DNA of 64,000 bases from Chelydra serpentina. Lineage: Eukaryota > Chordata > Testudines > Chelydridae. Position 1 is the stretch's first letter. Each line of letters opens with the position of its first letter. Location of the stretch: assembly GCA_037349315.1 (NCBI GenBank), contig JBAIAC010000035.1:4292501-4356500 (forward strand), read 5' to 3'. A program made the position numbers and the translations under genes. The notes under the pieces are model-generated. The model was not told where the DNA came from. It was given only the letters and a program-made list of their open reading frames with translations, and did no database searches. Below, one piece after another: positions 45,706-58,459 of this stretch.

Positions 45706-45810
45706 ATTTATTTAGGGATCTGGGGCAAAAATTGGGTATTGGTTCTGCTTTGAGCAGGGGGTTGGACTAGATGACCTCCTAAGGTCCCTTCCAATCCTGA
45801 GATTCTATGC
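45706..45810 (+). mobile_element. Turtle-type SINE 3' portion
   Basis: It contains TTTAGGGATCTGGGGC, then AAAAATTGGGTATTGGTTCTG, then GGGGGTTGGACTAGATGACC and ATTCTATG. It is the sense-strand 3' part of the SINE at 40557-40736, with the tRNA head missing. Confidence 0.75.
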
Positions 45811-47099
45811 CCCAGTACAGCTCGTCCCAGCCGTTGCACGTTGCCCAGGTGAGTGGCCATGGGAGCAGCTACTCATTTTGCACAGAATAAAACGGTTGCC
45901 GGTGCAAACCCCGACTCCGATGCCTGTGGCAGGAGCGGGTGCACCCAGTACGTCCTCTCCGGGACATCGGATTCATAGCAGCTCCTCCCACTCAGCCGTT
46001 TGCTAGGCTTTTCAGGCCGACCTGCAAGCCCGTGAATTGCAATGGCTTCATTCCTTCGTTTTAGCACCGAGCCCATTAAAAGCCCCTTCGCGTACAGCAG
46101 GGGAGATCGCTATACCGTGGCCACGATCCCTTGCAAAATGAAACGCATCCCTTTGGTTGTACGCTCGGCCTGAGCAACGTCTGCCCCAGTCTGAAAAGTT
46201 ATGTGTTGTGAGCACTGGAATAGCAAAGCAAAGCGGACCCCAGGGTGCACGCATCTCAGGACCCGGAATACCTATTTCACAGTACTGCTAGAATCTGAGC
46301 TCTAAGCTTGGGTTGTGCTTATGGTCCTTTTCTGTGCAATTTGCAAGCAAGCACTGTGGCTGGCTCTCCTGCTTTTAGCCTCTGGCCGTCCTTTCAACAT
46401 GTGTGGGCAAAGCAGGCTGTTCAATGCCATGCAGTTGCAGGCAAAGGAGATGGTGCCGGTTCCATCTGGGAGGGAAAGAGCAGATGAACTGCAAGATAAG
46501 GCCGTTGGGAGGAGCTGGGCAGGGCACCGTTTTCTGGCCTCGCCCCCTTCTAATAAATATTCATAAAAGAAAATCTGGGCGGAGCCAACAGTCCAGTAAG
46601 AAATCAATTCTAACAGGTGGGTAAGGGAGCAACAGATATGGGGAGTTTAGGGAGCAGCTTGAGTAATTTCTGCTTCTGAAAGCCCATTCACAGGGAGCAT
46701 TAGGTCTGGCCAGCAACTGAGCCTGCAGAAGGTGGCTGCAAGCTGGAATAAAACACCCTGGGTGTCCTTTGTACTGGGTCTCTTCTAAAACCGCTTCCTC
46801 TTGTTTTCTGTGAAATGTAACAGCAAACAGCAAACAGTCTTTTCTCCTAATGTTTGTGCCCTGCCACTGTCAATCCATCACACACACGCAGAGCTCGCCG
46901 CGTTCCCCGACAAGTCTCCTCTTGTTTATGTACTTACACCGTTGCACATTCCCTCACGCGCTCTGGTATTTCTCATGAACTCGTTTCACGTATTCGGTTT
47001 AATTCTGGCCTGGTGCGGCTCCCTTTACTCCCATGGCGTTACCCCTGGGCTGCTATAACCCAGCACCAGATGCAGTAGCAGCGCCAGCTTCTTTGCCTC

Positions 47100-47210
47100 C
47101 CTAGACGGCGCCTCCGGGAGACGCTGCCGCCGAAATGCCGCCGAGGACCCCGGCGGACGAAGGAGCTGCCGCTGAGGACCCCGGCGGCATTTTGGCGGGA
47201 GCTTCTTCGG
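47100..47210. repeat. GC-rich repeat fragment
   Basis: CCGCCGAAATGCCGCCGAGG and GAGGACCCCGGCGG occur with a second near copy 30 bp on. This looks like a fragment of a GC-rich DNA element. No termini or duplication identified. Confidence 0.35.
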
Positions 47211-48734
47211 CCCTTTCTCTTTCCCACTCTCTTTTCCCTTCTTTCTTGCTCTCAACCTTCTTTGTCAGCAGCGGGGAACCCTTTGCATGGCATTGGGCTT
47301 GTATTAAAATCAAAGGCAGCCATGTTGGCAGGGGAGAGAGGAGATAGTCAGAGCCGTGCAGAAGGGTAGCCAGCCGGCCCTGCAGGCGCCAGCCCCTCTC
47401 ACTTAAGGTGGCTGATCTTTTTTCCCTCACAGATCCTCGGATCTGCAGGTTTGGGAGGCCCTTTCCCCTGCCAGATCCACAGTGTCTCCCTCATCACCAC
47501 TCACCCCCCCAAGCCCGGCGAGGGATATTTCCCAGGATGCACTGCATGGGGACCTGATGGTATTTTCCGTCCCCGGCGTGTGGGTGTTTTGGTGGGGGTG
47601 GCGGGGAGTGATCAGGCCTCCGGTCTCTGGCTCTCGAGCCCAGCAACCAGAACCCTGCATAGTGGGCCCTGAGGGAGCACACGACCAAACCAAACCCTTT
47701 ATGCAACCTCAACAATACGTTCCCTCTCATGCCTGCTGACCACTGCCCCTCACACAGTGCTGCCCTTTTGGCAACCAGGGCACGGTACTTCCCACCGCTT
47801 GGCTGCTCCTGAATTCACCTGCGCGTTCATTACAGTGTTGAGTCTCACTTCCCCTCCAGTCCCCCCGACCCACTTGTAGTTCAGCCGTTGGCACTGTCTG
47901 GACAGGCTCCCTTCACTATGGCTTTACCAACGGTGGCCGTTCTGTTCTGTGTCCTCTCTCAGCCTCTGGCTGCGGGCTGGCTAATGTCTGGGTAGGAAGT
48001 GTGTGTCTGAGGATCTCAGCCGCCCAAATCCGTGCACATGCGGGCTCCGGTATGTCAGGTTTGGGATTAGTTGTGGGATTAGAGCTTTCATCCAGGGAGC
48101 TTTAGCTTGATCCTGATGCGCTAGGCTGGGTTTTGAGGGAAAAAGTGGCTGGATTTGTTGCGGAGAATTTACAGAGATCGGAGACGGGCTGACACCAGAA
48201 CCAGAACTGTTTATTCACAGTGGAACCTAGATTCAAAGCACACTCCGGTTTGGATTTGGCAAAATCCTAATCTAACCAATGGGGATTTGCAGAAATCAAA
48301 ATCTCCCTCTGGCTTTGTCTTATTTCCAATTTCTTGGCATTCTCCTGACCTGGGGGAAGAAAGCTGCCCATGCAGCCTCATGCCTCCATTTACCTTCCCA
48401 GCCATCCACGGAGATGAGCAGCCATACTTACCAGCGATAAGGGGACATTAGACTCTCTAAAATATCAGCCTTTCGGCATTCTTGGAAAATCAGCCGTAGC
48501 AATAACCAGCACAGATGTCCTCAGCGGGGCGGAACTGACTGTAGGAGGGAGCGCTGTGTGATTGGGGGAGCGCCAATAAATGACCTCATGACAGTAGAGA
48601 AGCCAGAAAGCAGCGTGTTTTCCTTGTCCGGGCATGGAATTCACAGGCCTGCCTGGTACCATGACAACTCCGTATCCGCTCCAGGGGACCACATTGGTAG
48701 CTGTCCAGCTTAGATACTTTTATGTCTCCCATTA

Positions 48735-48960
48735 CCACAATATCGGAGCACCTCATGATCTTTAATGCACGTATCCTCACACACCCGTGTCAAGTAGGGC
48801 AGTGCTATTATCCCCACTGTACAGATGGGAAACTGAGGCACAGAGCCACGACGTGACTTGCCCCAGGTAACACAGGACATCTGTAACAGAGCATGGGACT
48901 GAACCCAGGTCTCCCAAATCCAATGCTGGTTCCCTAATCACCCGACCAGCCTTCCTCAAC
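48735..48960 (-). repeat. MIR-like SINE (antisense)
   Basis: It shows TATTATCCCCACTGTACAG, then ATGGGAAACTGAGGCACAGAG and ACTTGCCCCAGGTAACACAGG, then AACCCAGGTCTCCC. It is one of the best preserved MIR-like copies here. Confidence 0.75.
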
Positions 48961-50374
48961 TGCAATTCCTCTACAGGTCTGGCACAGCAGCTCCCCTGCC
49001 TTTGTATTCTTGAGGTTCGGTTTCTTGCTAGGTGGGTTTCTTGCGTGTCTTCATTATTTTAAGTCACTGCCGCTGACGTGGCTGTTCTTCTGTCAGGTTT
49101 GCAAAGCCGCTGCCCTCACTACAAGGATGCATCTCGAAAACATGGGCTTAGCACAAAATCAACTGTTTTGCAGCCCCCTGACCTGATTCAATACAGGCCT
49201 GAGAAGCGAAGAAATCGAGGCCGGCATCGCTCTTTTCATACCTTGTATTCCTTTGCCAGCAGCTCGGGAGAGGTTCTCCGGCCTGTACCATGCAGAAGAT
49301 CAGGCTGGATGAGTGTGACCAGCCCTTCTGACCTTCAAAATCTACAAAGAAGCGTTGTTGCTTATTGCCCAGCCAACAGCACCACAAAGATGCAGGCTTG
49401 GTGAGTGCTCATTTCTCCTACTGGCTCCACGTGTGAGGGAGACAGCCATGCAACATCTGGCTTTTCGCGTCAATACGCTCACGTCCCCCTTTGAAATCTT
49501 TACCCTATAAAAAAACCAAACTCCACCCTGTGACCACACCAGGCCTTGTTGTCCCTGGGCCTGGCCTACCGAACACCCTGGTATGATATTTAGAAACCGC
49601 CGAGGCAAGAGCTCGACGCGGCTGCTCAGCCTCCATCTCATTGCAGGGTGGATTAATTTCTCAGCCATCTGCTTGCTGCTGCTTGGTCACTTGTCCTCCC
49701 CTGCCAAGCCCCGAGCACACGTCAGCCAAAGGATCCTGCTGGACGGATGGCGTCAGAGCACGCTGGCAGGGTCACGTGCAGGCTAGAGAATATAGGGGTC
49801 TCCCGCATTTCCGCGAAGGCCCCTTTTCTGCCAGGAGGAGCTTAGCGGGCAGGGGCTTTATGGGGGCAATTCATTCCTCAAACTCGCTCCCAGATCTGTG
49901 GTCAGGACTGATGCCCTTGAGAGCATCACAGAGCAGCAGAGCAGAACATTCTTGGCTGCAGCAAACGGTGGCTACAGGTGCACTGGTTTTGGCTTGTTCT
50001 CGTAGTTAAACAATGGGTCCATTCCCGCTCCTTCCTACCATTTCCTTGTTCATCGTCCTGAACCGATTTCTTCCTCTACTCTGCTTCCTTGCCACCTTCT
50101 CTTCTTCATTCCACCCTTTGCCTTTCTTCTCCCTGTCCTTAGCTCTCCCGTCTAGACTCGGGTCTGCTTTCTCCATCTTTATTCCTCCTCCCTTTGCTTT
50201 TTTTACCCTCTTTCCCCCTACATTCCAATTTTTACCCCCATTCTCCTACCTCTTTCTGCTTCACTTCTCGGCCCCCCTTCACACAGCTTCCACCTCTGAT
50301 CCCATTTCTCTCCCCCTCCATCTTTGTTTCTTTGCAGCTGTGCAGAGGGTTAGACCTGCCTGTGTTTCTCCAGC

Positions 50375-50490
50375 CGCAGAATGGGGTAATACCATTCTAC
50401 TTCAAAGGGATGGGGCGTCATTCATTTCTAGTTATCAAGTGCTTTGAGATCCTTGCATGAAAAGCACTTTATAAGTGGAAAGTAACATTA
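50375..50490 (+). repeat. MIR-like SINE 3' part (sense)
   Basis: It contains AGAATGGGGTAATACC, then AAGTGCTTTGAGATCCTTGC and AAAAGCACTTTATAAGTGG. Confidence 0.6.
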
Positions 50491-52030
50491 TCTCTCCCTA
50501 CCAGCCTCTCTTTAGCTGGGGGCCTAAGACAACCTGCATCTAGAACTGTGCGGCATAATCTCTTTGTTCCTATACAGATTTGTTCACTCATTCTTGACAC
50601 CCACATTAGCCACAAATTGCCAGCTGCTTAAAGATTTTTCAGACCAGTGTAAAACCGAGACCAATATAATCCAAACAGAGTTCTAATTATTCCCCCAAAG
50701 CCATTAAACATCCATCGAAAGCCTCAACAAACCAGAACGTGGGTTGAACAGCTCTCTGGGGACGTGATTCTCTATTTGTGTGGTTATATGGTTCTCCACA
50801 CCTGCAGCCTTTTGTCCCCGTACCTGGGTTTGTCTCCAAAGACGTGTTTACAAGAGCGTATAATCACACATATCCTTACTTGTGTAGGTTAGCATGAACA
50901 TGTCCTTAGTCATGTTCATACTGTGTCATGGCAGGTGTCTTTCTGCACATATAGATAACAGCAAAAACCTATATTTATTCCCACATGAGCATTATATGAA
51001 GCCATTTTGACATATACCTATTATATATATGTGTACACACACACACACATACACTTGCCTTTTCTTCCAACACAGTGTCACCCCTCTGCTGAGTGGCAGC
51101 AAATGTCAGTGTCCTAGTGGAGGAGCAATCATGAGGCAGAGTCTAAATGTGATTGGCTTTATTACACACACTACCCCAATCCTGAAATCCTGAAATGAGA
51201 TGGTCAAACAGCATGCAGGGCAATGCCTTCTTCCAGGAATCTCAGCTCAATTCCAGTGCCCAGGTCTCAGGGATTCACTCTGCCTCACCAATTGACTCCA
51301 ATCAGAGCTCACGGCAGAGAGAAAACTCTCCTGCTGCTCCCTCTCTCCTGAAGCTACTGCTGCAGCAAAACCTTACATAACCCGACATTAACAGCTACAC
51401 CCCATGTCTTCCTAAGAGTCAAAACTTGCTCACATGAGAAGAAAAAGAATGTAGATGTTTGTGTGCAATAGCACTACCTGGTGGTGCTGTGCCATAACAA
51501 TATTTTTATGTAACAGTCACATGCGTAAACGTGCATGAGAAACAAGCCATTTTATGTATGAACATTTGGGTAAACACGTTTGAGTGTGAACATGCACGGT
51601 GGTGCTCATGGGATTTTTGTCAGTCACACCGACCTTCTTGCATGCCCACCGTCTATCCATGTTCTGAATGACATGAGTATGCCTAGGCCTGTTACTGTCC
51701 ATGTGAGAGTGAGCTGTGTTGTCCTCTGTACATTTGGTTGTTTATGTGTTCTCCATGAGACTTTTGTGGTTCCTGTGGTGAATGAGAAGCGAAATACCTT
51801 GGAATTTACTAATACAAAGGTAATAGAGAGGGCCCTTTCTCTGCTGCTGGCAATCAGATAAGAGGCTTTTTCCCTCTCCTGAATGATCTCAGGCATTTAG
51901 AGGACAGAGATCAATTAGATCCAGCGGCGCTTCCTAGAATAGCCATATTCTCCCATTCGGCCAAAAAATAAAAATGAACCAGAACTCCAAAACCTTGAAG
52001 CTGCAGCTGCATAGCAAATATTTCTGCCCT

Positions 52031-52052
52031 GTGTGTGTGTGTGTGTGTGTGT
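52031..52052. repeat. (TG)n microsatellite
   Basis: About 11 TG units. Confidence 0.95.
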
Positions 52053-55000
52053 ATTACACACGTCCAACAGAAAATTAACAAGTTCAGCCAAAATCTGAGC
52101 ATTTACCCCCATGTTGTGCAATTTAACTCACCAGCATGATAACTGCTACAAAGGACTTTGCTGTGCTTCAGCTGTGGCCCACTGGGCTGGCCACTCCATT
52201 AACAACACAGGCAATGTCTCTATCAGGCATTTATTTAGGAGCTGGGGCCTGATGCTCACTTTGTCCTGTCCTGTCCTTGCAGCAGTGGTGGTGGGAGGAA
52301 GGGGACTTTAAGTCACCTTTGTGCTCCCTGTATTCTGGACCCATGTCACTAATGTAAATTATAGCAGCCACAAGGCTGCTCTAATTCTGCTTCCCATAAT
52401 TCCCTGGGGGGTCTTGGGAAGAAGATAGTAGCCATAGCTCAGTGCACTCTGGCCAGGCCCCTTATTCATCCCTTATACTGAGAATTGGGCCCTTACACCA
52501 AGTCTATATTGGCAACAGAGTCTCCCTGTGCAGTGGATAATCTCAGGAGGCTATTTCCATCCACTTTAAGGCCGTTTGACGTTGCCATAGTGGTTTAAGG
52601 GGCCCTTAGCATAACTGAAATTCAGGCCCCTGATGTGTAATTGCATTCCAAAATATATTCCATGTTTGTAGCTCCTCCCGTGCCACGGGATTTCTTTCCC
52701 AGACAGGGGTGTCACACAGCACCCAGTTCTCCCTAGGTTCAAGAAGCCATGAAGGTCAGTGTCTGAGTGATGCTTTGATTTAAAGCACAAAGATCATTTG
52801 GAGAGAAACTCTTCAGGTTTTTATAGCTTCATAATAGGTCTTATTTGGTGCTAGGGTTTATCCTGTACCTACATGTTACTGTGTATAAGGCGCACAAGAA
52901 AAAAGTCTAATTCCGATTATATTTAGGCCTACCTGTCAGATGGCATTTCTATAGCAAACCTGCACTTGTTCCTAATCCCTTTATAATTTGTCCCATTAAC
53001 ATATAGCTTTGTTGTTGCAGAAGAAAATCCTTAGAACTGCTGACGGTCTGCGAAGTTTTGCCTCATACTTTCCTACTTGGTCAAGGCTACTGTACATTGT
53101 TAACATTGAGACTTTATTTATTGTACACCATGGGACTGCTGGAGGAGCACACAGCAGCTTCTTAAATAGATTCTATTACTTAGTTATCGAGTAATAAGAT
53201 CAATATTAGCAATGTGAGCACTGTGTATAGGCCTGTTTAAGAACCAGCCATCACTTGACCCACAGGAAGCCAGACGAAAATGATATATTAAGTAGAAAGT
53301 TCTAAAACACAGGGCTGACTATTAAAGTTCTATCTAATACATTCACGAAAGACAGGATCTTGTAGGGCTTAGTACCCAGATCCAGCCACGCTGTGCTCAT
53401 TGCAGGACCCCAAGGTTGGGGAGTGAGGGGAGAAGTGGTTCTTAGGCATCTGAGTTCCCCCAAGTCTGGAGCCAGCAAGGGGACAAACTGGCCATCAGCA
53501 TATCATAGAGAAGCCTATGGGTGGCTCTAAATTATGCTGACAAGACTGAGGATCCTCTCAGCCAATCACAGCGAGGCGCTGTCGTAGAGTGACATGCATA
53601 TATGTACAGTTACTTTACTCTGTTGCACAATTCTCTGCACCCTGCTTGTGTCTGATTTGCATAATGGCTGTTAGATTATTTCACAACAATATCTGTACTG
53701 TAGGTAAATCTCTCTGTCTACTTTCGCTGACACCTGTTATCAGATAGCAGACATCTAGCTAGATACCCACACAGCCCCCATCAAAGGCCAATCAGAACAC
53801 AGGGCTTCCTATAATCACCCAATGATTGTTTCTCAGTCACTCTACTATGAATATTCAGATTCCTTCACTCTGATTGGCTCCAGAACTCAGAATATCCAAG
53901 CTGTGTGCCAGCAACAAGACCATCTCCTCAGCTGAAGCAGAAACCACTCCCCTAGGTAGGTGAAAGAAAAAGGTTTAAAAGGGACGTGAGTGGTACCTAG
54001 ATCTTGTGCTGTCTCTCTGATGGGGGAATCTCGCCATCTGCAGAGCCAAGCACAGACCTTGCCCTGTCTTAACTGCTCACACGGACGGTCCCAATTCTTA
54101 GCCTCTTTGCAGAACCAATTTGCTTTGCATTTTTTAAAAAGTATACGTTTGCGACGGAATGGCTCCCGAGGCATCATGGGATAGTCCATCTGAAGGCAAG
54201 CTAACCTCCTCAACCATCCCATCACGGTTTCTTAGCAGTGACACTGTTATCAAAATACCCTACCCAGAACCTCTTGGAATCCTCCACATTAACTTCCTCT
54301 GAAGAAGTCACCTGATTTATTACAGCCTGACCTAAATCTGTTATTAATAAATCCACATGCTTAGGCTGACTAGGACAGTTAGTACATACTATTATTATGG
54401 CTATTCTTACTGATTTGCACTAAGGTAGCGCTTTGGAGTAGGTCTGTCTACACAGCATTTTGGACCGAGCCCCCCCAGTCCCGGCTGACAGACTTGGCCT
54501 ACCGAGGATCTCTAAAAATAACGGTGTAGGCAGTGCTCTCAAACCGCAGCTGGGACTGGAGCTCAGACTCTGAAGCCTGGGGAGGGGAGGGGTGTCACGC
54601 CAACCAGAGACAGGGAACTGAAGTAATTTGTACGGGGGTGGGAATGCATGAGGACTTTATCATTGCTGAGTAAGAGGGTGTATATCCACCCCAACGTACA
54701 GGAATTGCCCTGTGCACCTCAGGCTCTGCCCTGGAATACCCAGAGCCTAGCAAAATCCTTCCTCTTCAGATTCAGAGGCCCCAGCTCCCTCCAGGCCAGA
54801 GTTTTCCTGGCACATGCACAGGAGCAAGCCCCAGGTGGACTGGGACCCCGAAATTGTTAAAACACAGAGAAGGGGAAACTGGGGCGCTCACGGTTGTACA
54901 GCATTCCTCAGACAAGTCTTTAGATGTCGGAGATACAAGAGGCTGCACTCTGGGTGGCCACCGCATGAGCGCCCTCCTGTGGAGGAGTTCCTAAGGAGGA

Positions 55001-56215
55001 GTGTATAGATCAGCACCCAGGGGCACGTCCCCTAGGTCCCCTGTGGTTCTTTTAACACCCGCCCCCAACTTGCACTGGTATTAAATGAAAAATAATCTTG
55101 CAAGTGATTCCTGTGGTCCTGATCACCATTAGAGGGAGATGGGAAAAGCCAGGTGCCAGCGACAGACCCTGCCTGCCCACGTCGGGTGGACAGTCCCTCG
55201 ATGCAGCCCTCACCCCACTCATGTTTCCTGCCCTTTCCTGCTCCCCCGGGCAAGTCCTGGTTTGTCCTGAGGTTTGCTCTGCCTGTCTCGTTTTGCAAGT
55301 GTTCATTTTGTATGTGGTAAAGGCAGAACTGTAGTAACATGCCCAGGTTCCCACCTCCCAGCAAGAAACATGAAGCCAGGCTGTGCAGCGGGACTGAACG
55401 CCGGGACTTTCATTCCACTGAGCTTGTGTCTCGGTCATTTTAGGTCAGTTCAGTGAATCTGGAGCACTCGTGAAGAGGAGGGACTGAGAGCACTGACTCA
55501 GAGCAAACCAGTGCTCTATTGGCTCCCCAAACACAGCTCCGGTGATGCACCCCCACGCTAATGGGCAGCCCCATGCTTTATACCGCAACATGGCACCTAA
55601 GGATGTCACTGAAGACCAGCGTGCTCACATTGCTCGTACCTGAGGCAGCACATTTTGAGCCCAGCGCTCCAGAAGCACAAGAGCATTGCATGAAACCACC
55701 CGATTTCTTCCTCTCACCCTGCAGCAAGACTTTTCTTCCACGGCCTCATACTTAATGAGCAAGATCCCGCTCAAAATAGAAGTAGCTATTCGATGCACTG
55801 TTTGTAAATCAACACTTTTCATGAAATTACCCTCTTAGATCTGTTGGTTTCTGTGCCGGGGGGAAGGAGGGGTTGAATTTTACATCAGCTGCATCTTTAT
55901 GAGGAATCTTGAATCCCTTGTGCCAAAAATACCCTCCCAAGATGAACTGCAAATCTCTGCCTTAACCCCAGAGCTAGCCCTTGAACACCAACGGGTCCAA
56001 TTATCAAATGCAGACGACCACACCGCTTGGCCTCAGTGCTGATTTTGGTGCCCAGCTGGGAGACCTGGGGACAGTAGTTAGGCGCTCACGTTTGAGTCTC
56101 TGAGCCAATTTCAAACATGTTGTCAGTGGATGTGACTCAAAGGCGCTGGGAACGGCCGGGTTTAGAGCACTCGCTACTGCAGTGTTGTAGCTGGGATGTA
56201 GATAAAAGGTTGCTA

Positions 56216-56514
56216 CAAGGAGGAGGGAGAAGAATTGTTCTCTTTAACCTCTGAGGATAGGACAAGAAGCAATGGGCCTAAATTGCAGCAAGGGTGGTTT
56301 AGGTTGGACATTAGGAAAAACTTCCTGTCAGGGTGGTTAAACACTGGAATAAATTGCCTAGGGAGGTTGTGGAATCTCCATCTCTGGAGGTTTTTAAGAG
56401 CAGGTTGGACAAACACCTGTCAGGGATGGTCTAGATCATACTAGTCCTGCCATGAGTGCAGGGGACTGAACAAGATGACCTCTCGAGGTCCCTGCCAGTC
56501 CTATGATTCTATGC
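56216..56514 (+). mobile_element. CR1 LINE 3' end, second copy
   Basis: It contains GGTTTAGGTTGGACATTAGG, AAACACTGGAATAAATTGCC and TTTTTAAGAGCAGGTTGGAC and ends CCTATGATTCTATGC. It parallels 4085-4447 but is a different, more diverged CR1 subfamily. Confidence 0.85.
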
Positions 56515-56683
56515 TAGTTTTCTGCGTTTCATAACGTCTGGATCCGTGCACCTGGCCAGCGAGAACGCCTCACCTCCCACGAGAGAGGGAAACAAAAGGT
56601 GCCAACAGCTTGTTCTTCACAGGAACTGCTAAACCAAACTTTTATTAACACATTGCAGAAAAATGCCAAATGTAGGTTCCACG

Positions 56684-56795
56684 TTGTTGTAGCCGTGTTG
56701 GTCCCAGGATATTAGAGAGACAAAGTGGGTGAGGTCATATCTTTTAGAAGTTGGTCCAATAAAAGATATTACCTCACCCACCTCGTCTCTCTAAT
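56684..56795 (+). repeat. Fold-back interspersed repeat, copy 2
   Basis: TTGTAGCCGTGTTGGTCCC is followed by two arms, ATTAGAGAGACAAAGTGGG and CCCACCTCGTCTCTCTAAT, that pair almost perfectly around a TTGGTCCAAT-type centre. Same family as 1362-1484. Confidence 0.65.
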
Positions 56796-57114
56796 GTAGG
56801 CTCCTGCAGCTGCCTTTCCCTGCCTCCAGCTCCAACCTAAATTATCCTCCAGACTTAATGGCACCCCATCAAGGTTGCTACGCATACGCACTGGCCTCCT
56901 TGACATTTGCCCTGTAAGAAAGAATGCAGCAGCATTCTGTCTTACCTTAAAAGTTCCAACAGGGTCTTTTTTCCTTTAGCAGGGATATAATCGCCACAAC
57001 ATGCAGTTATTACGGAGGTTCAAAAAAGGAGGCACCCATCTCCATTTCAGGACCTGTTTACAGCAAATTACAACCACCACATACTAGCGAACACAACTGA
57101 CAAAAGCTGGCTTA

Positions 57115-58359
57115 TGTAAGGGGACTGTTATCCCCTTACTAACATTCAGAGCTCCCAGTACCAGAAGGGGAAGGGTCGATGGGACTGACAGTCCCCAGGG
57201 GCAATGGGGAGAGGCCAATGCTCCAGGTCAGCTCTGATTGACAGGGCGGGCAGGCGAATCAGGGAGTCAGGAGGTCAGGGTAAATCCCGTCCTCCGTGTG
57301 AGCTGAAGTTGCCTGAGTCAGAGTGAGTGGGGCCGAGCTGAGGAGAGGGCAGAAGCCAGAGGCCAGAGCTGAGCTGAGCTGGGCCAGATCTGGAGGGGCC
57401 AGAAAAGCAGCTCAGAGACACAGACCTGCCCTGGGAGCAGAGCTGCAGCCCAGAGACACAGACCTGCCCTGGGAGCAGAGCTGCAGCCCAGAGACACAGA
57501 CCTGCCCTGGGGGGGAGAAGCTGCAGCAGCCAGAGCCAGAGGGCCCAGGGCAGCAGCCCAGGGAGCTGGAGGCAGAGCAGCAGCAGCCGTGCAGAGGCAG
57601 AGCGGTGGAGCTGGAACTGGAGCAGTCCGGAGCCGGGTGTGGTGAGCAGCTGGGGAGAGCGAGGGGGACCCTGGGCAGTGGGCCCAGCGCAGGGAGAGGC
57701 CTCAGCCAAGGGGCCCTGCAGGCCAGACTTGCAGGGGGATCTAAACCCCGACAGGGCTGGGGCAACGCTGGGAAGAAGGGTCCTGCCACCCAGAGCCTGC
57801 GAGCGTGTGGCCACCGCCTGAGCAAGTATCCAAGCCACAGCGTCCCTGCAGCACAGCCAGGGCCTGAGAAGGAGCCTGGGACTTACACAGGAACAGACTG
57901 AACTGCCCTGACATTTCAGAGACACTGTTGTGATGTTCCCTGCCACAGAGCGGGGTGATGTGTTTTCATTAGCCTTTCCCATTTTTCCTTATTCCTGTTA
58001 CAAATTAATTGTTAATTAAATAATTTGCATTTGCTTTCAATTGTATGCAGTGATCAGTGGGTCAGGGAAGCATCCTGTTTAGAGAGAGTACCCCGGAGTG
58101 GGGACACCCTACCCCCTGACCTAGGTGACCACAGCAAGGTTGGGGGTCGAGCCCCCCAGGAATCCTGGGCCCAGCCTTGTTGGGGGTTACGAGGACTCTG
58201 CCAGACAGAAGAGTGCAAGGGGAGTCCTCGAGGGCAGGGAGGCCTCTGGGTAAAGGAGGTGGGAGCGAGGACTCAGATCCTTCCGCTAGCCCATTTCACC
58301 GGGGTAGTGCAGAGACGAGGAAAGTTCCCCACAAGAGCGGGACTATTCCCCCGCTTACA
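57115..58359 (+). mobile_element. 5' LTR of a Ty3/gypsy retrotransposon
   Basis: The LTR starts TGTAAGGGG and ends CCCCCGCTTACA, so its ends carry the TG...CA dinucleotides within inverted TGTAAG/CTTACA. The first 109 bp recur without a change at 63892-64000, which fixes the left boundary. The right boundary is set by the CA just before the primer-binding site. Length 1245 bp. It opens with a 9-bp perfect hairpin (57116-57139) and carries a 38-bp tandem repeat. AT-rich DNA at 57985-58030 could hold promoter or poly(A) elements, but none is clear. Left flank GCTTA is the candidate target duplication. Confidence 0.9.
57413..57511. repeat. 38-bp tandem repeat inside the LTR
   Basis: Two identical 38-bp units (57413-57450 and 57451-57488), beginning CAGAGACACAGACCTGCC and ending AGCTGCAGCC, plus a partial third unit to 57511. 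Overlapping frames on both strands (57323-57901 and 57275-57982) owe their length partly to this and to high GC. Confidence 0.93.
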
Positions 58360-58363
58360 TAAT

Positions 58364-58381
58364 TGGCGTCACGAACAGGAT
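58364..58381 (+). other. Primer-binding site of the gypsy element
   Basis: TGGCGTCACGAACAGGAT begins 4 nt after the LTR end. It resembles the site complementary to the 3' end of tRNA-Lys (TGGCGCCCGAACAGGG) with one extra base and a few changes. The primer identity is inference. Confidence 0.65.
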
Positions 58382-58459
58382 CCTATTCACAGGGTCTACC
58401 CCATTGGTTTACTGGTTGCATTCTGGTAGCACTGTCCAGGCCTGGTCAAGAAACCTACC

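Larger units (their letters stand above)
34252..57114. other. Downstream flank of SPARC, no host gene seen
   Basis: About 23 kb without a recognisable exon. It contains MIR-like, CR1, SINE and hAT pieces. AT-rich, repeat-poor stretches (about 34260-36960, 39240-39960, 52100-56200) show nothing I can identify. The C/T-rich stretch 50010-50340 holds a chance frame. In human the next gene on this side would be FAT2, but no cadherin-type exon was seen. Confidence 0.6.

Noticed and set aside
50013..50447. 144-codon frame rich in Phe, Leu, Pro and Ser
   Set aside because: It lies in a pyrimidine-rich tract and ends inside an MIR-like repeat.
34252..57114. Exons of the genes that neighbour SPARC in human (FAT2 or ATOX1)
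   Set aside because: I looked for a CXXC-type copper-chaperone start and for cadherin-like repeats in the open frames of both flanks and saw none. The human distances would also place them outside this window.
57275..57982. Long open frames on both strands inside the 5' LTR (235 codons minus, 192 codons plus)
   Set aside because: They lie wholly in a GC-rich LTR, overlap each other, depend on the 38-bp tandem repeat and have low-complexity E/Q/R or L/P/S composition without a known domain.
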